A DNA stretch of 64,000 nt. Origin: Nelumbo lutea. Taxonomy: Eukaryota > Streptophyta > Magnoliopsida > Proteales > Nelumbonaceae. The stretch spans positions 24,255,875-24,319,874 of the forward strand of contig JAKGHH010000005.1 of the NCBI GenBank assembly GCA_022828595.1. Direction: 5' to 3'. Of this stretch, positions 46,055 to 58,022 are shown one piece after another; positions within the stretch are counted from its first letter, which is position 1, and each line of letters opens with the position of its first letter. A program made the translations under genes and the position numbers. The notes below the pieces were generated by a model, which was given only the letters and a program-made list of their open reading frames with translations, ran no database searches and was not told the DNA's origin.

Positions 46055-46589
46055 CTTCAGCAACAGCAACAGAAGACAGTATACCTTCGAGAAACTAGTA
46101 CATATAAGATAAGGCTTAGTTTGGAAAGAGTACAAATAGAAATATGTAGTGACTTTGTGGGGCTGCTACACCCGTGTCGTGTAGCACTTATTGTTTCCTA
46201 TCATAAAAAATAAATTTGTAAGAGTTCAAAACCTTTATTTTGTTTTATTTTGTATATATTTGTACTAACGATTTTTAAAATTGATTAATTCTATCTTTAT
46301 TATTTTAATATTTTTTTAAAGTATTCTTAAGTTTTTTGATAATTGTTTAAAATTTTTCTTGCTGTTAAATTTTTATCTTGGTGTTAATTTTTTGTCACAT
46401 TCTGTCCATGTGACATCACCTGATAAATATATTTTTAAAATTTATAAAATACCCTTTCATACAAATTACCTAAATCCATTCTATCTCCATTTCAAATGGT
46501 TGGTCCTATTGTAATCATTGAATGGTTAAAAAGAATGAACACGTATGATTAGAAACCATAAGTTTTGATGAACTGAGTATATATATCAT
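46055..46589. promoter_or_regulatory. Upstream region of the host gene
   Basis: About 535 bp between the minus-strand start codon at 46054 and the plus-strand TROL pseudogene. The 5' leader has a CTGTTGCTGTTGCTGAAG triplet run next to the ATG. Upstream is AT-rich with a TATATA near 46252 on the minus strand. No motif is strong enough to name. Confidence 0.4.
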
Positions 46590-47400
46590 GTTGATGTGGG
46601 TGGTCTTGTTGACATCGTTGTTGGCTTTGCAACAGAGAACCCTGTGATCATGGTTGGCGGAGCCACCATTTTAGCGCTTCCATTAGTTTTGTTTCGAGTT
46701 TTAAAAAAGCCTAAGCCATGGGGTGTTGAGTCTGCAAAGAATGCTTATGCAAAATTAGCCGATGATGTTGATGCTCAATTGCTTGATATAAGAGAAGCGA
46801 TGGAGTTTAGGGAAGTGGGTAGTCTAGATATTAATTAAGGGGTTGAAGAAGAAGGTTGTGTCCTCGAAGAAGACTATCTTTGAAGTTCAAGGAACCAGAA
46901 AATACCACATTGTTCATTTTAGACAAGTTGATGGGAACTCTGAGTTGGTTCCAGAATTAATCACTGCAAATGGCTAAATAGTGGTCTACCATGGAGCCCC
47001 AAAGAGAGCACTCAGTTTTGATTTTGGCATTTTGATAGATGCTATTTAGTGGTGCATTTGGAGAAGGTTTTGATGGTTTGCCTGTTACACTTGGAATAGC
47101 AGAAATAACTGGTTTAGGTTTATTGGCATTTTCAGAGATAGAAACAATACTCCGACTTCTCGGTTCAGCTATACTTGCTCAATTTGTCAGCAAAAACTAT
47201 TATTTGCAGAAGACAGAAAGGTAACATTAAAACAAGTCAATGAGTTCTTGAACACCAAGGTTGCTCTCAAGGAGCTCACTGATGAAATAAAGAGCACCTG
47301 ATATGAAGAAGGTTGAAGCTGTTCCAGAGTTAAATACTGAGCCAAAATTAGAAAAACCTACAAAACCTAGTCAAGAGGTCAATTCAATACCCCAAACAGA
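46590..47400 (+). pseudogene. TROL-like (rhodanese-like protein 4, chloroplast) pseudogene
   Basis: The first part reads VVGFATENPVIMVGGATIL, a membrane segment, then KKPKPWGVESAKNAYAKLA, then DAQLLDIREAMEFREVGSL, the start of the rhodanese domain. Further on, in shifted frames, come GNSELVPELITANG, EIETILRLLGSAILAQ, then KVTLKQVNEFLNTKVALKEL. This is the order in TROL, the thylakoid protein that tethers ferredoxin-NADP reductase. Multiple stops (first TAA near 46836), frameshifts and missing stretches make it dead. The 5' transit part and the C-terminal tail are absent. No intron-like gaps are seen, which suggests a retrocopy, but I see no poly(A) tail. Confidence 0.8.
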
Positions 47401-47401
47401 T

Positions 47402-47452
47402 GTATATATATATCTGAAAATGCCAATATATATATATATATATATATATATT
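47402..47452. repeat. (AT)n microsatellite
   Basis: Alternating AT interrupted once by a short unique stretch, at the end of the TROL-like pseudogene. Confidence 0.9.
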
Positions 47453-49440
47453 TCTGCAATGTGCAATGGTCTAACCTAGAAATACCAGAAGCTAACGATT
47501 GAGAATCGAACAGTTTCATTACGCAAACACAAATTTAGGAGCTCAAATCGTCTGTCCCTTAGGGACAGAATTTTTTCTATCCTAACGATTGAGAATCGAA
47601 CACGTTCCTATGCCAGCACTTAACGGAGTTTGGATTTAACGTTAGGCTGGACTCAAAAAACATATCAAATGCATTTGATATTTTGATATCCTGCTTAAAC
47701 TCTCAATCCCTTTCATTTATTCCTTCATCTCTAACCCATCTCTCTCACTTTCCCTCTCCCTTCTTCCTCCCCTCTCATATCTAGTTCCACCATTGCTACC
47801 AACTGCTAAAAACCATGCTCAACCTCCCTCCCTCCCTTCCTCTCTCTCTCTCTCTGTTTATCTTACAATCTAAGACCACTAATATTGGAGCCAATTGTTC
47901 CTTTTCCGCAACCTTTACAAGCGGCATTCATTTCAAGGTGTTCGTTCCTCTCTCTTTCTATCTCTAAAATTGCTTTTAGTTTGTATTACAAGAGATCAAG
48001 TGGATATTCCTTTTGGTGTGAGTGCAAGAAGTAGAACTATGTTTGGCTATTAATGGATCAAATTCGACTATATTTGTTGGAGATTTTGGGGCATTCTGGA
48101 TAAAATATGATTGTGTATGTCTTTTGATATTAGTAGGGATTGTAATAGAGCTACTCATTAAGTAGCTCTAAATAAGCGTCTAATGGTGAATATTAGTACT
48201 TGCTTAATGGTTTTTGTTTGTTCACAAATTAAAAAAAAAAAAATCACCAAGATTGAGTTGTGTTGAGTTTCCTGTTACACCCTAATCAAAATCAACATTC
48301 TTTGTTGTAACTAATCAATTCATTGGATTCTTTGGCATAGGAAGACAAAATATGCATTTGTACCATTTATAAAAATGAGGATGGTAACAATTTTCAGTCA
48401 AAAAGCCTAATTTTATTTTCCCTTTTTACCCTTTATGATTTTTGTTTTTCTAGTATTTAATTTAACTATCATGATTCATGAGGCCGTACGTTGTCCACCA
48501 AACTTTTCCCAATGATAAAAAATGAGAATGCAAACTCTTAAGATGGTTGAATCTTGATTTTACTTTCCATCTTTATCCTCAACAATTTTTGTTTTCCAAT
48601 GTTCTTTTTTGATTGCTCAAGTATTTGATCTTATCGTAAATGGCCACGTACACTGTCCAATGGTGACCTTGTTGCTACCTACTATATTCATTTAACTCAT
48701 TGCAACTATCCATAAATTATCATCAGTTACACACATGAGACATAAGGACCGCCAAATGGTGATTAGAGATCCCATGACCAATAATTTATCATTATTTATG
48801 TTTTTGCTGAAATCATATATCAATCAATTATTATATAAATTCACCCTAATATTTAGAATAAAAATTAAAATTCATGAACTTCACTTAGGACTAACATAGT
48901 ACATGTGAAATCATCTAAACACCAAAACTTAAAAAGAATACAAAAGACACCTCTTATTGAATTAATATTACTTTTAGTTAGATAATAAGAATCCTATTAT
49001 GGGCTTAATATTAATTTAGTACTAAAAAAATGAGAATGTTGCAATTGGTTTGGTAAAAAACCCTAATTTCACTTTCCAACTTTACCCTCAACCTTTTATT
49101 TTTTTCCCATTGTATATACTGCCATTGCAAAATAATTATGAGAAACATAAAATTGAAAAAATAATATAAACTACAAAAACAAATAAGGAAATAAATATAA
49201 AATTTGCAAAATAATATAGAAATTCATAGAAAGTTGTATATACCATACTAAAAAGATGAGAATGTTGCAATTGATTTGGTTGAAACACCCTATTTAAAGT
49301 AAGTGGTGTTTCACCAAACATTCATAAGTGCTTATTGGAATAAGCACTTGTTTTTAAGCACTTATTCAATAAGCGCTTATTTTCAAATAAGTGCTCCCAA
49401 ACTTAGCCCAAGTGGGAGATGCTCCCAATGCAGGTCGGGA
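47453..49440. other. Intergenic spacer with diverged short repeats
   Basis: No gene recognised. AACGATTGAGAATCGAAC occurs near 47493 and 47583. A CT-rich run lies at 47690-47960 and could be an old 5' leader. From 48.36 to 49.29 kb a motif family (ATGAGAATG ... CCCTAATTTCACTTTCCA ... TTTACCCTCAA) recurs in diverged form, and 49327-49400 holds a palindromic cluster. Confidence 0.5.
49327..49400. repeat. Palindromic AAGTGCTTATT cluster
   Basis: ATAAGTGCTTATT, AATAAGCACTTGT, TAAGCACTTATTC, AATAAGCGCTTATT and AAATAAGTGCTCCC follow one another, so the stretch can fold on itself. It resembles one end of a MITE, but I could not match a second end. Confidence 0.55.
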
Positions 49441-52400
49441 TAGGGCTATCGGATCCAATTCAGATGCCTCTCTTCATCAAGTTTTTTATTACAATCCAAA
49501 TGAAATCAGTGACAAATTTAGATTGTAATCAATCCAATTCTTGATGCAGATTAAAAAGAAAAAAGAGTGATTGACCTTAGCTGTTGCCCCACTCATTTAT
49601 TTATAATATCAAAAAAATAAGATAGCAATTACATTAAAGCCCCTACTATTACATAAGCAAATAACTAATAAACTAACATTGCTAACAACAACTTAATTGC
49701 TAACAACAGCCTAACAACAAATATAAAGATAACTAATTAATAGCAGTAGTGGGGACCATAATAAATAAAATAATAGCACTAGTTATTGTTCTACATCTCT
49801 ACACTCCCCCTCAAGATGGGAATAGATATTTATCATTCCCAACTTGCGTAAATCTACTTCCAACTTAGCCTTTGTAACTACCTTGGTGAAGAGATCATCA
49901 GCAAGATGCATATTAGAGGCAATATATGGAAGACACACTTCTTGTGAGGCAACTCTCTTTGGTAAAGTGTCAATCCACCTCAATATGTTTAGTTTTGTCA
50001 TATTATACTGGATTGTGAGCAATGTTAATAGCAGCCGGGTTATCACAATATGGCATCAAGGGTTTCTTATAAGTAATTCCCAGTTCCTAAAACAAGGACC
50101 TCAACCACAACACTTCAGCCATACCATGTGCCATAGATTTGTATTTTGCTTTAGCACTGGAACATGCTACAACATTTTGTTTCTTACTCCTCCTCCAAGA
50201 GACAAGGTTGCCTCCTACAAAGGCATAATACCCAAAAGTAGACCTCCTATCATCAACACACCCCATCCAATCAACATCTTTGTAGACTTCTATCTTCATG
50301 TGACCATTATTTTGAAGAGTATGCCTCTGCCTGGACATCTCTTCAGGTAAGCAAGAATCCTCTCAACTGCAAGAAGATGAGTGGTTGTGGGAGAATGCAT
50401 GTACTGGCTAACTACACTGATTGCATAAGAAATGTCTGGTCAGGTGAGGCACAGATAAAGCGGTTTCCCTACCAACCTCTGAAACATAACTTTGTCTTCA
50501 AGGGGCTCCCCACCTTCGGTTCTAATCTTATGGTTTTGTTCAATGGGTGTGTCAGTTGGTTTAACACCTAACTTTTTAGCTTCCTCCAAAAGATCAAAAA
50601 CATGCTTCTTTTGAGAGAAAAATTCCATGTTTAGACCGAACTACTTCAATAGCCAATAAATAACATAGTTCTCCTAAGTCTTTGACTTCAAATTATTTGT
50701 GAAACAGTTATTTAAGAGTCAATCTCATGGGTATCACTCCCTATCACCACAATATCATCCATATAATTAGCAAGTAGAGTTAAGGAGGAATATGTTTTCT
50801 TAATGAAAAGAGTATGATCTGATTGGGCTTGGGCATAGCCAAATTTTCCAAGAGCTAGTCTAAACTTTCCAAACCATGCTCTTGGTGACTATTTCAATCC
50901 ATATAAGGTTTTACTCAACCGGCAGACCTTTTTCCCTACTTTTATACTGTAGAATCTAAGAGGTAACTCCATGTATACCTCCTCTTGTAGATCACCATTG
51001 AGGAAGGCATTTTTAACATCCATTTGGAACAATGGCTATGAGAAATTTGCTACAATAGATAATAACACTCTAATAGTATTCATCTTGGCTACCGATGTAA
51101 AAGTCTCCAAGTAGTCTATGCCATAAGTCTGTATAAACCCTTTTGCAACTAATCTAGCCTTATACCTCTCAATAGAGCCATCAACATTATGTTTTACTGT
51201 AAACACCCATCTACACCGAAGTAGATTCTTCCCTTTCGGCTGATCAACCAATTCCCATGTATTATTTTTGAGAAGAGCATCCATTTCTACTTCCATTGCA
51301 TCCTTCCACTCTAGTATTGACAAGGATTCTTGCATTATCCTATGAATGGGAGTGGCAGAGATAGATGCCAAAAAGGACTTATAGGATGCTGACAAATGGT
51401 CATAAGTTAGATACTGAGAAATACAATGTGCAATGGAATTTCCCTTTCCATATAGCAATTGGAAGATCAAGATCATCCAAAGGAGGTGAAGGCTTAGTAA
51501 TGGGAGGCATCTCATTAGGCTCAGTGATGTGAGGTATCTCATCTGTAGTAGGATGTGAGGGAGCTATGGTACTTAGATCTGAAGCCACAGAGGAAACTAG
51601 AATTGGCCTGGATTGCTGAGGGTCGAAATCAACCTGTCTCCACCACCTACGAAACACCCTCAACTCCCTACACTTTTGATAATCCTCCTCATTACACTCC
51701 CCTTCAGTAATTGGGACAGGCAAAGGAATTTATGATGTGGGTAAAACCATCTCACTACTCTCTCCCTAAGAAGAAACTCAGCGATAGTAGGGAACATCCT
51801 CTAAGAAAGTCACATCCATAGAAACAAACCATTTCCCAGAAGTAAGTTCATAACAGCAATATCCCTTTTGATTTTGTGCATACCCAAGAAATATGTATTT
51901 GGAAGCTTTAGGGTCAAACTTAGAACGATGAGGTCCAAGAATCTGAATAAAATAAATACATCCAAAGGTTTTAAGTGGAATAATGAACAAGTCTTTATCA
52001 AGATATAAGAGGTTGAATGGAATTTTCATGTCTAGGACCCAAGAAGGAATCTTGTTGATGATACATGGCTGTATGGATAGCATCCCCCAGAAACGTATAG
52101 GAACATTAGAGTTTAGCATGATGCTTCTAGCAACCTCTAATATATGCCTATTCTTTCTCTTAGTAACTCCATTTTACTAAGGTGTGCGGGGACAAGTTCT
52201 CTGATGAATAATCCCATGGTCAAGGAAATATGAGGTTAAGGGTTTTGCAAAATACTCTTTTGCATTATCTGATCTGAAAACTTTGATTTTGACTCTGAAT
52301 TGGGTTAGGACCATTGATGGAAGTTCCGAGTCAAAGTGTCTAGAGATGTGTCTCTTGTGCTGGAAGAGGATGCACCATCAGTAGTAATAGCCACATTGAC

Positions 52401-53160
52401 ATTCCCCCCCTTTCCTTGTCACCCCCAAATTTTGGTTTTACAGCTATTAGGGCTGATTCCATAGGCTAAAACTACAATATAACCTTCCTCCAACTTTTCT
52501 CACTATGCACTAAAGAATAGACTTGAGATATGTCACACTCTCCCATGTGAGAAATTGTTGTCTCACAATATCATACTTTGAATTCAGACCAGCTAGGAAT
52601 TCAAAAACTCTATTGGTTTCAACTTGTTTTCTATAGGTTTGTGTATCCTTTTGATTTTCTCACTCAATAGTTTCTAAATGATCAATTTCATGCCATAAGG
52701 ATTTCAAAGTGGAAAAGTAAATTGAAACAGGCTTCTCTACTTTTTTGAGATTATTTACTTCACATTTTAATTCATAGGCCCTACCAACATTGAGACGATG
52801 AGAGTAGGTTTCCTTCATCACTTCCCAAATTTCCTTAGTTATTTTTGCTCACAAATAATTGCGGCTAATATGAGGCTGCATAAAGCTACACATCCAAGTC
52901 ATGACCAAATAGTTCTCTTGAACCCATTTGGCATATGAAGGGTCTTCCTTGGCTGGTGTCTTTACATCTCCATTCACATAACCTAACTTCCCTCTGCCCC
53001 CAATCGCCATCATGGCTGACTGAGCCCATTCCAAGTAATTAGAACCATCAAATTTAATAGTAGTGATCTGAAAATTGTTTTCTCCCATGTTTCCAGCCCA
53101 TGAAACACCTTCCTCTTGAGTCTTAAACTCAACTCCTACCATTTCTATAATAGGTTTATC
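49440..53160 (-). mobile_element. Ty1/copia retrotransposon, minus strand
   Basis: From right to left: gag (53142-52849), degraded integrase core, integrase C-terminal part (52119-51778), linker and RT (51723-51036), RT end and RNase H (50628-49783), a polypurine tract GAGGGGGAG (49804-49812) and a 3' LTR starting TGTAGAGATG at 49803. No 5' LTR is recognisable right of 53160. Frames are broken in many places. Confidence 0.82.
49783..53142 (-). pseudogene. Copia gag-pol remnant
   Basis: Gag piece: ITTIKFDGSNYLEWAQSAM and LGYVNGDVKTPAKEDPSY, the usual copia gag N-terminus. Integrase end: TFGCIYFIQILGPHRSKFD, then [32 protein letters not shown], then [19 protein letters not shown]. RNase H: VDWMGCVDDRRSTFGYYAF, then MHLADDLFTKVVTKAK near the end. 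Stops and frameshifts separate the blocks, and the usual gag zinc knuckle was not found. Confidence 0.82.
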
Positions 53161-55186
53161 AAGAGAAACCAGTTCTCAGCAAAGGGATTCCCCCCAAAAA
53201 AAGGTTCTTACCCCCAAAAAACACGTTTGGAAGCTGAAACAAGTCTAGAGAATTTGGAGAAATCTTTGTAAGAACAAAAAACAATTCTCAATTGCACCTT
53301 CCAAATAGATTTGTAGTCAAGTTTGGTCATAGGGTTAAGAACAAACCCTAGAAGAGTTAAGAACAAACCCTAGAAGAAACTCTGAGAAAATAAGGGAAAG
53401 CTTAGTCGCTCCTTCTAGATAAGTCCAACCTATATCTAACTGATGCCGATCTCAAGAAAAGATAAAAACTTACCTAGAAAACTCTGAGCGCCACCTCCAA
53501 TCTTGGTTTGAATCCTAATCTTGATCCTTTTAACCTTCTCTAATTCTTCCTGATTACCAAAACACTCTCCAAGCCTCTGAGCGCCACCTCCAATCTTGGT
53601 CTGAACCTCTTGGCAAGTGCCGCTTTTCCGACTCTATCTGGCGCTTCGTCACGTCATTTGCCGTCGTAGGTTCCACATGCCTTCAAGCATGTATGGGCCT
53701 CGCCGTGGGCTCGACCTGGGTTTCTCTTAATCTGGGTTACGTGTGGGCTTGTAAACCATTGGTCTGTCGGACACTCCGGTGGGCGTGGGTTCATCGCATG
53801 CTCGGGTAGGCTTGAGGCCCTCGGATGGGTTTGATCATGGTTTCTCTTGGTTCGGGCACCAAGTAGGCCTGACGGACCGCAAGCTTATCACTTTTTTGCG
53901 ATATGTGTTATGGGTTCATCGTAGGGTTGGTGTGTTGTAGGTTCATTACAACATGGAGATTGACTGTGGGTTTCTGAATGAACGCAAAATACCTATTGTG
54001 TAACTTTGTGTTCGCAATGGTGATTTCTTGCATTATATAATTTATCCCCCTATATTTTGGCAATTTGCTTCCTGTTGGTGGTCAATGCTTATTTTATTAT
54101 TGTGTTTTAGCCCCCCTAACCATCGACTGTAAGGGAATTGGCAAAAAACATTTGGAGCTATCTTTGTCGATCGCTTTTGTTCTACCCCTCTGTAAACCCG
54201 TGTACATTTTAGCCTTCTTGTCTATTAGTGGGAAGACAGGTAGTGGAGGATGTTGTGTATGGTTTTCGTTAGCTACTTTCCTTTCTCCGAGGGATGAGTT
54301 TGTTGACAACTTGTGAGTTTCGACCCCCTTGAGCTGCTGGTGGGAACATCTGCTTCACTATTAGTCTCTTCTGCCTTTTTGTTGTCAGCGGGGAGAAAAG
54401 GGGATGTCGCCATTTCAGGCTTGGTGTCATTAATGGTTTGGTGGAGGCAAAGCCCCCCTGTGTGATGATTACATTAGTCTTTGATGTTTGTTCATGTCGA
54501 TGAAGGGGTGATTTGGCAGTTTGCTAGGATTCTGTGCGTGATGGGGTGGTCAAGAAAGCCTCTTTAGGGCTGACCACATGTCAACCATTGGTAGTGGCTC
54601 TTCATTTGTCATTCCATAATAAATTCAGGTCAGTCACACATGTGGGGTTATTTCAATATCCGATACGCGTACAATAGCGGTTATTGACATGGCGTCTCCT
54701 TTGAATTAATGCGCCATTTTGGTCCCACCTTTCTAAGGGTATATTCATAAGTTAACGCACATTGCTTTTTCACTAAGCAAGAGGTGTGCTTCTGTACTTG
54801 CACCTATTCATCTTCCTCAGTGCCATTCCTTCTTCCGGTGCATGGGAAGTATTTTATAAGGTGATTGTATCCTGCATCAAGGTCTTACTTTGCTTCCTTT
54901 GTCCCTCTGTTTTACCCCACTATCGTGTTTCCTCCTTTGCCTTTTATTTTTTATCTTGCTCTTGGCTTTTATCATGGCACCCCGTCAAAAGAAAGGGGAA
55001 AAGAAGATGGATTTTTAAAAGGAAGGGGACAAGAGGACAAACTGCCCTTTGTTTGATTTTGTAGGGAAGTGGACACAGTAGAGAGGAAGGGGACAAGAGG
55101 ACGGATTCCCCTTTGTTTGATTTCATCAGGGAAGTGGACACAGAGCTACTATTGGAGAGGGAAGCGACTATAGCAGTTGAAGGGGA
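53161..55186. other. Spacer between copia element and PMD ORF
   Basis: No gene recognised. GTTAAGAACAAACCCTAGAA is doubled at about 53335-53376. CTGAGCGCCACCTCCAATC occurs at about 53485 and 53577 (92 bp apart). The stretch 53.6-54.6 kb is GC-richer than its surroundings. Confidence 0.5.
55017..55144. repeat. Direct duplication of about 64 bp
   Basis: GGAAGGGGACAAGAGGAC, CCTTTGTTTGATTT and AGGGAAGTGGACACAG occur twice in the same order, just upstream of the PMD ORF. Confidence 0.8.
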
Positions 55187-56416
55187 ATGGGGCTCCGATG
55201 CCCGTGGCAAGGGGCGTGGAGGGCATATTCGATCCCATTTATGATGCCGCGTTGTTGTGCCTTTGTGGGCATTCAGGCCAGTCTATGTCCTATAAGGGTT
55301 AGGGGGATAGTTCAAAGTCCCCCAATAGCTATACCGCTTAGGTGGGGTACATCCTCGAGAATCCCGTGTATTGTTGGATGCTATAGGATTTTGGTTTACT
55401 TAGGTTCAGACTATTACATAGATCTTACTAGTAGGGAGGGAGTGAAGTATGTGGGTCATTTGCTGGAAAATTGGTGTTGTAGTACCCACACCTTTATTGG
55501 GGCATTTGGGGAATTTACCTTCACAGTGAAGGATGTGGCTGCCTTGTTAGCGTTGCCCATCGGAGGCACTGTACCTGCCCAGCATCTCCAGCATATTGGG
55601 TCCATTCCTACTGATCTTAAAGAGCTCTGCGATGAGCTTCTCAATGAAATTTTGGTTTACAATGCCCAGGTAGACCAGACCACCTCTTAGGGGAAGATGT
55701 CATTGGAACAGTGGCTAGAATTCTGGTTTGAGTCCCACGGTGGGAGGGATTTGATGGTGCACGGTGCAGATAGCCAGTTCCATCTTGCTGCCTTTATCTT
55801 GTGTGTTGCCTCCCGGTTCCTTCTTCTAGGCCTCCCCAACTATGGCTTGCACACGGTTTTAGTTCTGATTGTTGTTCTCACCACTAGTGGACACCAGTTG
55901 CCTTTGGCGTCAATGTTCTTGGGGTACCTCTATGAGCAGATGGATGATACCGTCCAACAAATAGTGGACCCGAATTGCAAACGACGTGTCAGTTACATTT
56001 ATCTGCTGTTTATTTGGATGTTCATATGCAAGCATTTTAATCTCAATGTCACGCCACATCTTTTGCCAATGCGGGTCACCATCGCCACATTGAGTGGTGA
56101 AACTTATGAAGAGAAGGCATTTGAAGTACGTAGGGGGAAGCATTGGCTCGAAGCTGCCTGGCATAGAAATTTCAAGATGAATGAGATTAATATGAAGCTG
56201 ACCTCCCTCGATGGGGTTACGTGGAGACTGTATACCCAGCCTGTGCGTCATGCTATGCCTTTCTGCGCCGGTATGTCCATTCTGGATGATGGTGATCAAC
56301 AGTATGCCATGGATGTTCATAGTTCTGCTGCGGGTGTTGCACGACTAGTAACGTGGCCTGGTTGGGTGGCGTATCTCGATTGTACCGGTAAAGCGCAATT
56401 AGCTACCTACAATTGA
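55187..56416 (+). pseudogene. Plant mobile domain (PMD) ORF, interrupted
   Basis: One frame of 410 codons broken only by an in-frame TAG at 55688-55690. Before the stop it reads GVKYVGHLLENWCCSTHTF, then GEFTFTVKDVAALLALPIG, the signature of the PMD (aminotransferase-like) domain. After the stop it runs through QWLEFWFESHGGRD, then a hydrophobic segment FHLAAFILCVASRFLLLGL, QLPLASMFLGYLYEQMDD and further PMD-like text. PMD domains occur in host proteins such as MAIN and are also carried by transposons. The frame ends in TGA, the first three bases of the Athila-type LTR, so the true C-terminus was probably cut off by that insertion. Confidence 0.72.
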
Positions 56417-58016
56417 TAACTCTGTATTTTGATGCCTTAAGGGCATCATTTCAGGGGTATTTTAGGCCTTAGAATAATCAAAATGTGTCATTTTCCCAGT
56501 TAAATTCAATATTGTAACCTCTGAAGGTTCCTATGCAAATCCTGGGGAAAATTGGGGAAGTTTCAGGGCTGAAATGCAGTTTTTGGGAACCTGGTGTGAA
56601 TTTCAACTGAGAGAGGGGGTGTTTTTGTGAAAAACTAAGCACAAGAGGGCACCTCCTATCTGCCAAACCTAGATAGGCGCCCTTCCTACTGTATTAATAT
56701 ATTCCCCTCTCCTTAGCAAACCCTACGGCACCTCCCCGCTCATTCTTTTCACCTCTAACAAACCCTAGCCGCCCTAGGCTATCAAATCTCCAGCCTCCAC
56801 TCTCTCCTAACCTCTAACCTCAACCATCCAAGCCTTAGCAACCTCTCATACCATTAGATCTCTCCCTAAATAGCATCATAGCCTTACACCTCACTCCTTA
56901 AACCTCAACCAATGACCATAGGGCGCCACATCACACACACCAATCACCTTTCTCCAGCTAGTAGCACCTAAATCTGCACCCTTTATTCTGGGCACCCAAA
57001 CCTCCTCTTTTCAACCTTAGGATCTCCTCAGAACAATCCTAACCCTCTATTCTCAAACCCTAGGACGCCCATATTTTTGCATAAACCAAAGAGTTGCCTA
57101 TCTCTTCATTTCTAATCCTAGTTATGTCCACTCTTCTCTATAAAAAGGACCTAAGGGGCCCTTGAGAAGGGGTTGGTCAATTCACCTAGTTCAAGGCTAA
57201 TGTTTCTTGAGGAGTTCAATGGATGTACAAGGGAAGGATGCCCCGATCTTGTCAAGAGGGGTTCCTGCAAGTAGTCCAGCCAAACTGCAACTATCGCCAT
57301 TGGATTTGATCAGCCATCCCTTTTATTTTCTTTATTTTCCTTTTAGGTTGGATTCTGCCCCCAGGTAAGATGGAAGGCTGTTCTTGAAAAGTTCAAGGGT
57401 AGAGGAAGAGGAGAACGCCCAGGCAAGAGGAGGGGTTCCTGTTTGAAGTTCGCCTAGCCACTACAGCCACCTTTGGATCTTGATCCCAACCATTTTCTCG
57501 TAGTTTTAGATTTACTTTTTACACGTGTTTTTATTTTTCGTTCTTTAATTTCTAGTTTTTATTTTATTTTTGCAATTTATTTTTATCAAATTTATTTTTT
57601 GTCTTCCTTTCTGCAGATCTGAAATTTGGCCTAATAAGACGGAAGGCCCAGCTCAAGGAGTTTGAGGGTCAAAGGATAGATCCAGAGACTGCTATTTCTG
57701 ACCGAGTTGTAGATTTTTTATTTAGTTTTTTTAATTTCTGTTATTTATTTATTTTTCTACAATTTTACTTTCAGCATTGTTAGAATTTTATTTTAATGGA
57801 TTCCAGTTCAGTTAATTAAATTTTGTGTTTCTGCAATCTCAAATGTTGTTATTTTGTTTGGATTAAATTACATAACAATTTTTCCCTCGCTTCCCTGTGG
57901 ATACGACCCTTTTCTCACCACTAATTGCATTTTGTAGTTATTTTGAGAATCAAAAAATTTATAAATATTGAAACCAGTGTTTTGAAGTGGTTAATGACAT
58001 GCTTAAGGACACGCCA
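56414..58016 (+). repeat. 5' LTR of the Athila-type element (1603 bp)
   Basis: Starts TGATAACTCTG directly at the end of the PMD frame and ends ACACGCCA, six bases before the primer site. TATA box near 57139. In the last 650 bp a related segment occurs twice (AAGATGGAAGGC near 57369 and AAGACGGAAGGC near 57637). It shares no clear similarity with the LTR at 8194-9792 despite its similar length. Confidence 0.8.
57139..57146 (+). promoter_or_regulatory. TATA box in the Athila-type LTR
   Basis: TATAAAAA in CTCTATAAAAAGGACC, 725 bp inside the LTR. Transcription is expected to start near 57170. Confidence 0.6.
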
Positions 58017-58022
58017 AGTTTT

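Noticed and set aside
45677..46135. Reading exon 1 on as a single 152-codon gene
   Set aside because: The first codon is not ATG, and after NFQ the text becomes hydrophobic and unrelated; a GT donor lies at that point and exon 2 continues the conserved text.
21108..46160. Similar strings AGTTTGGAAAGAGT near 21115 and 46120
   Set aside because: Too short to claim a shared repeat or a link between the two gene ends.
46010..46213. Plus-strand frame with a glutamine run (QQQQQ)
   Set aside because: It is the complement of the CTGTTGCTG leader and exon 1 of the minus-strand host gene.
54065..55064. Frames of 80-90 codons between the copia element and the PMD ORF
   Set aside because: No domain, overlapping frames on both strands and no splice context that I could support.
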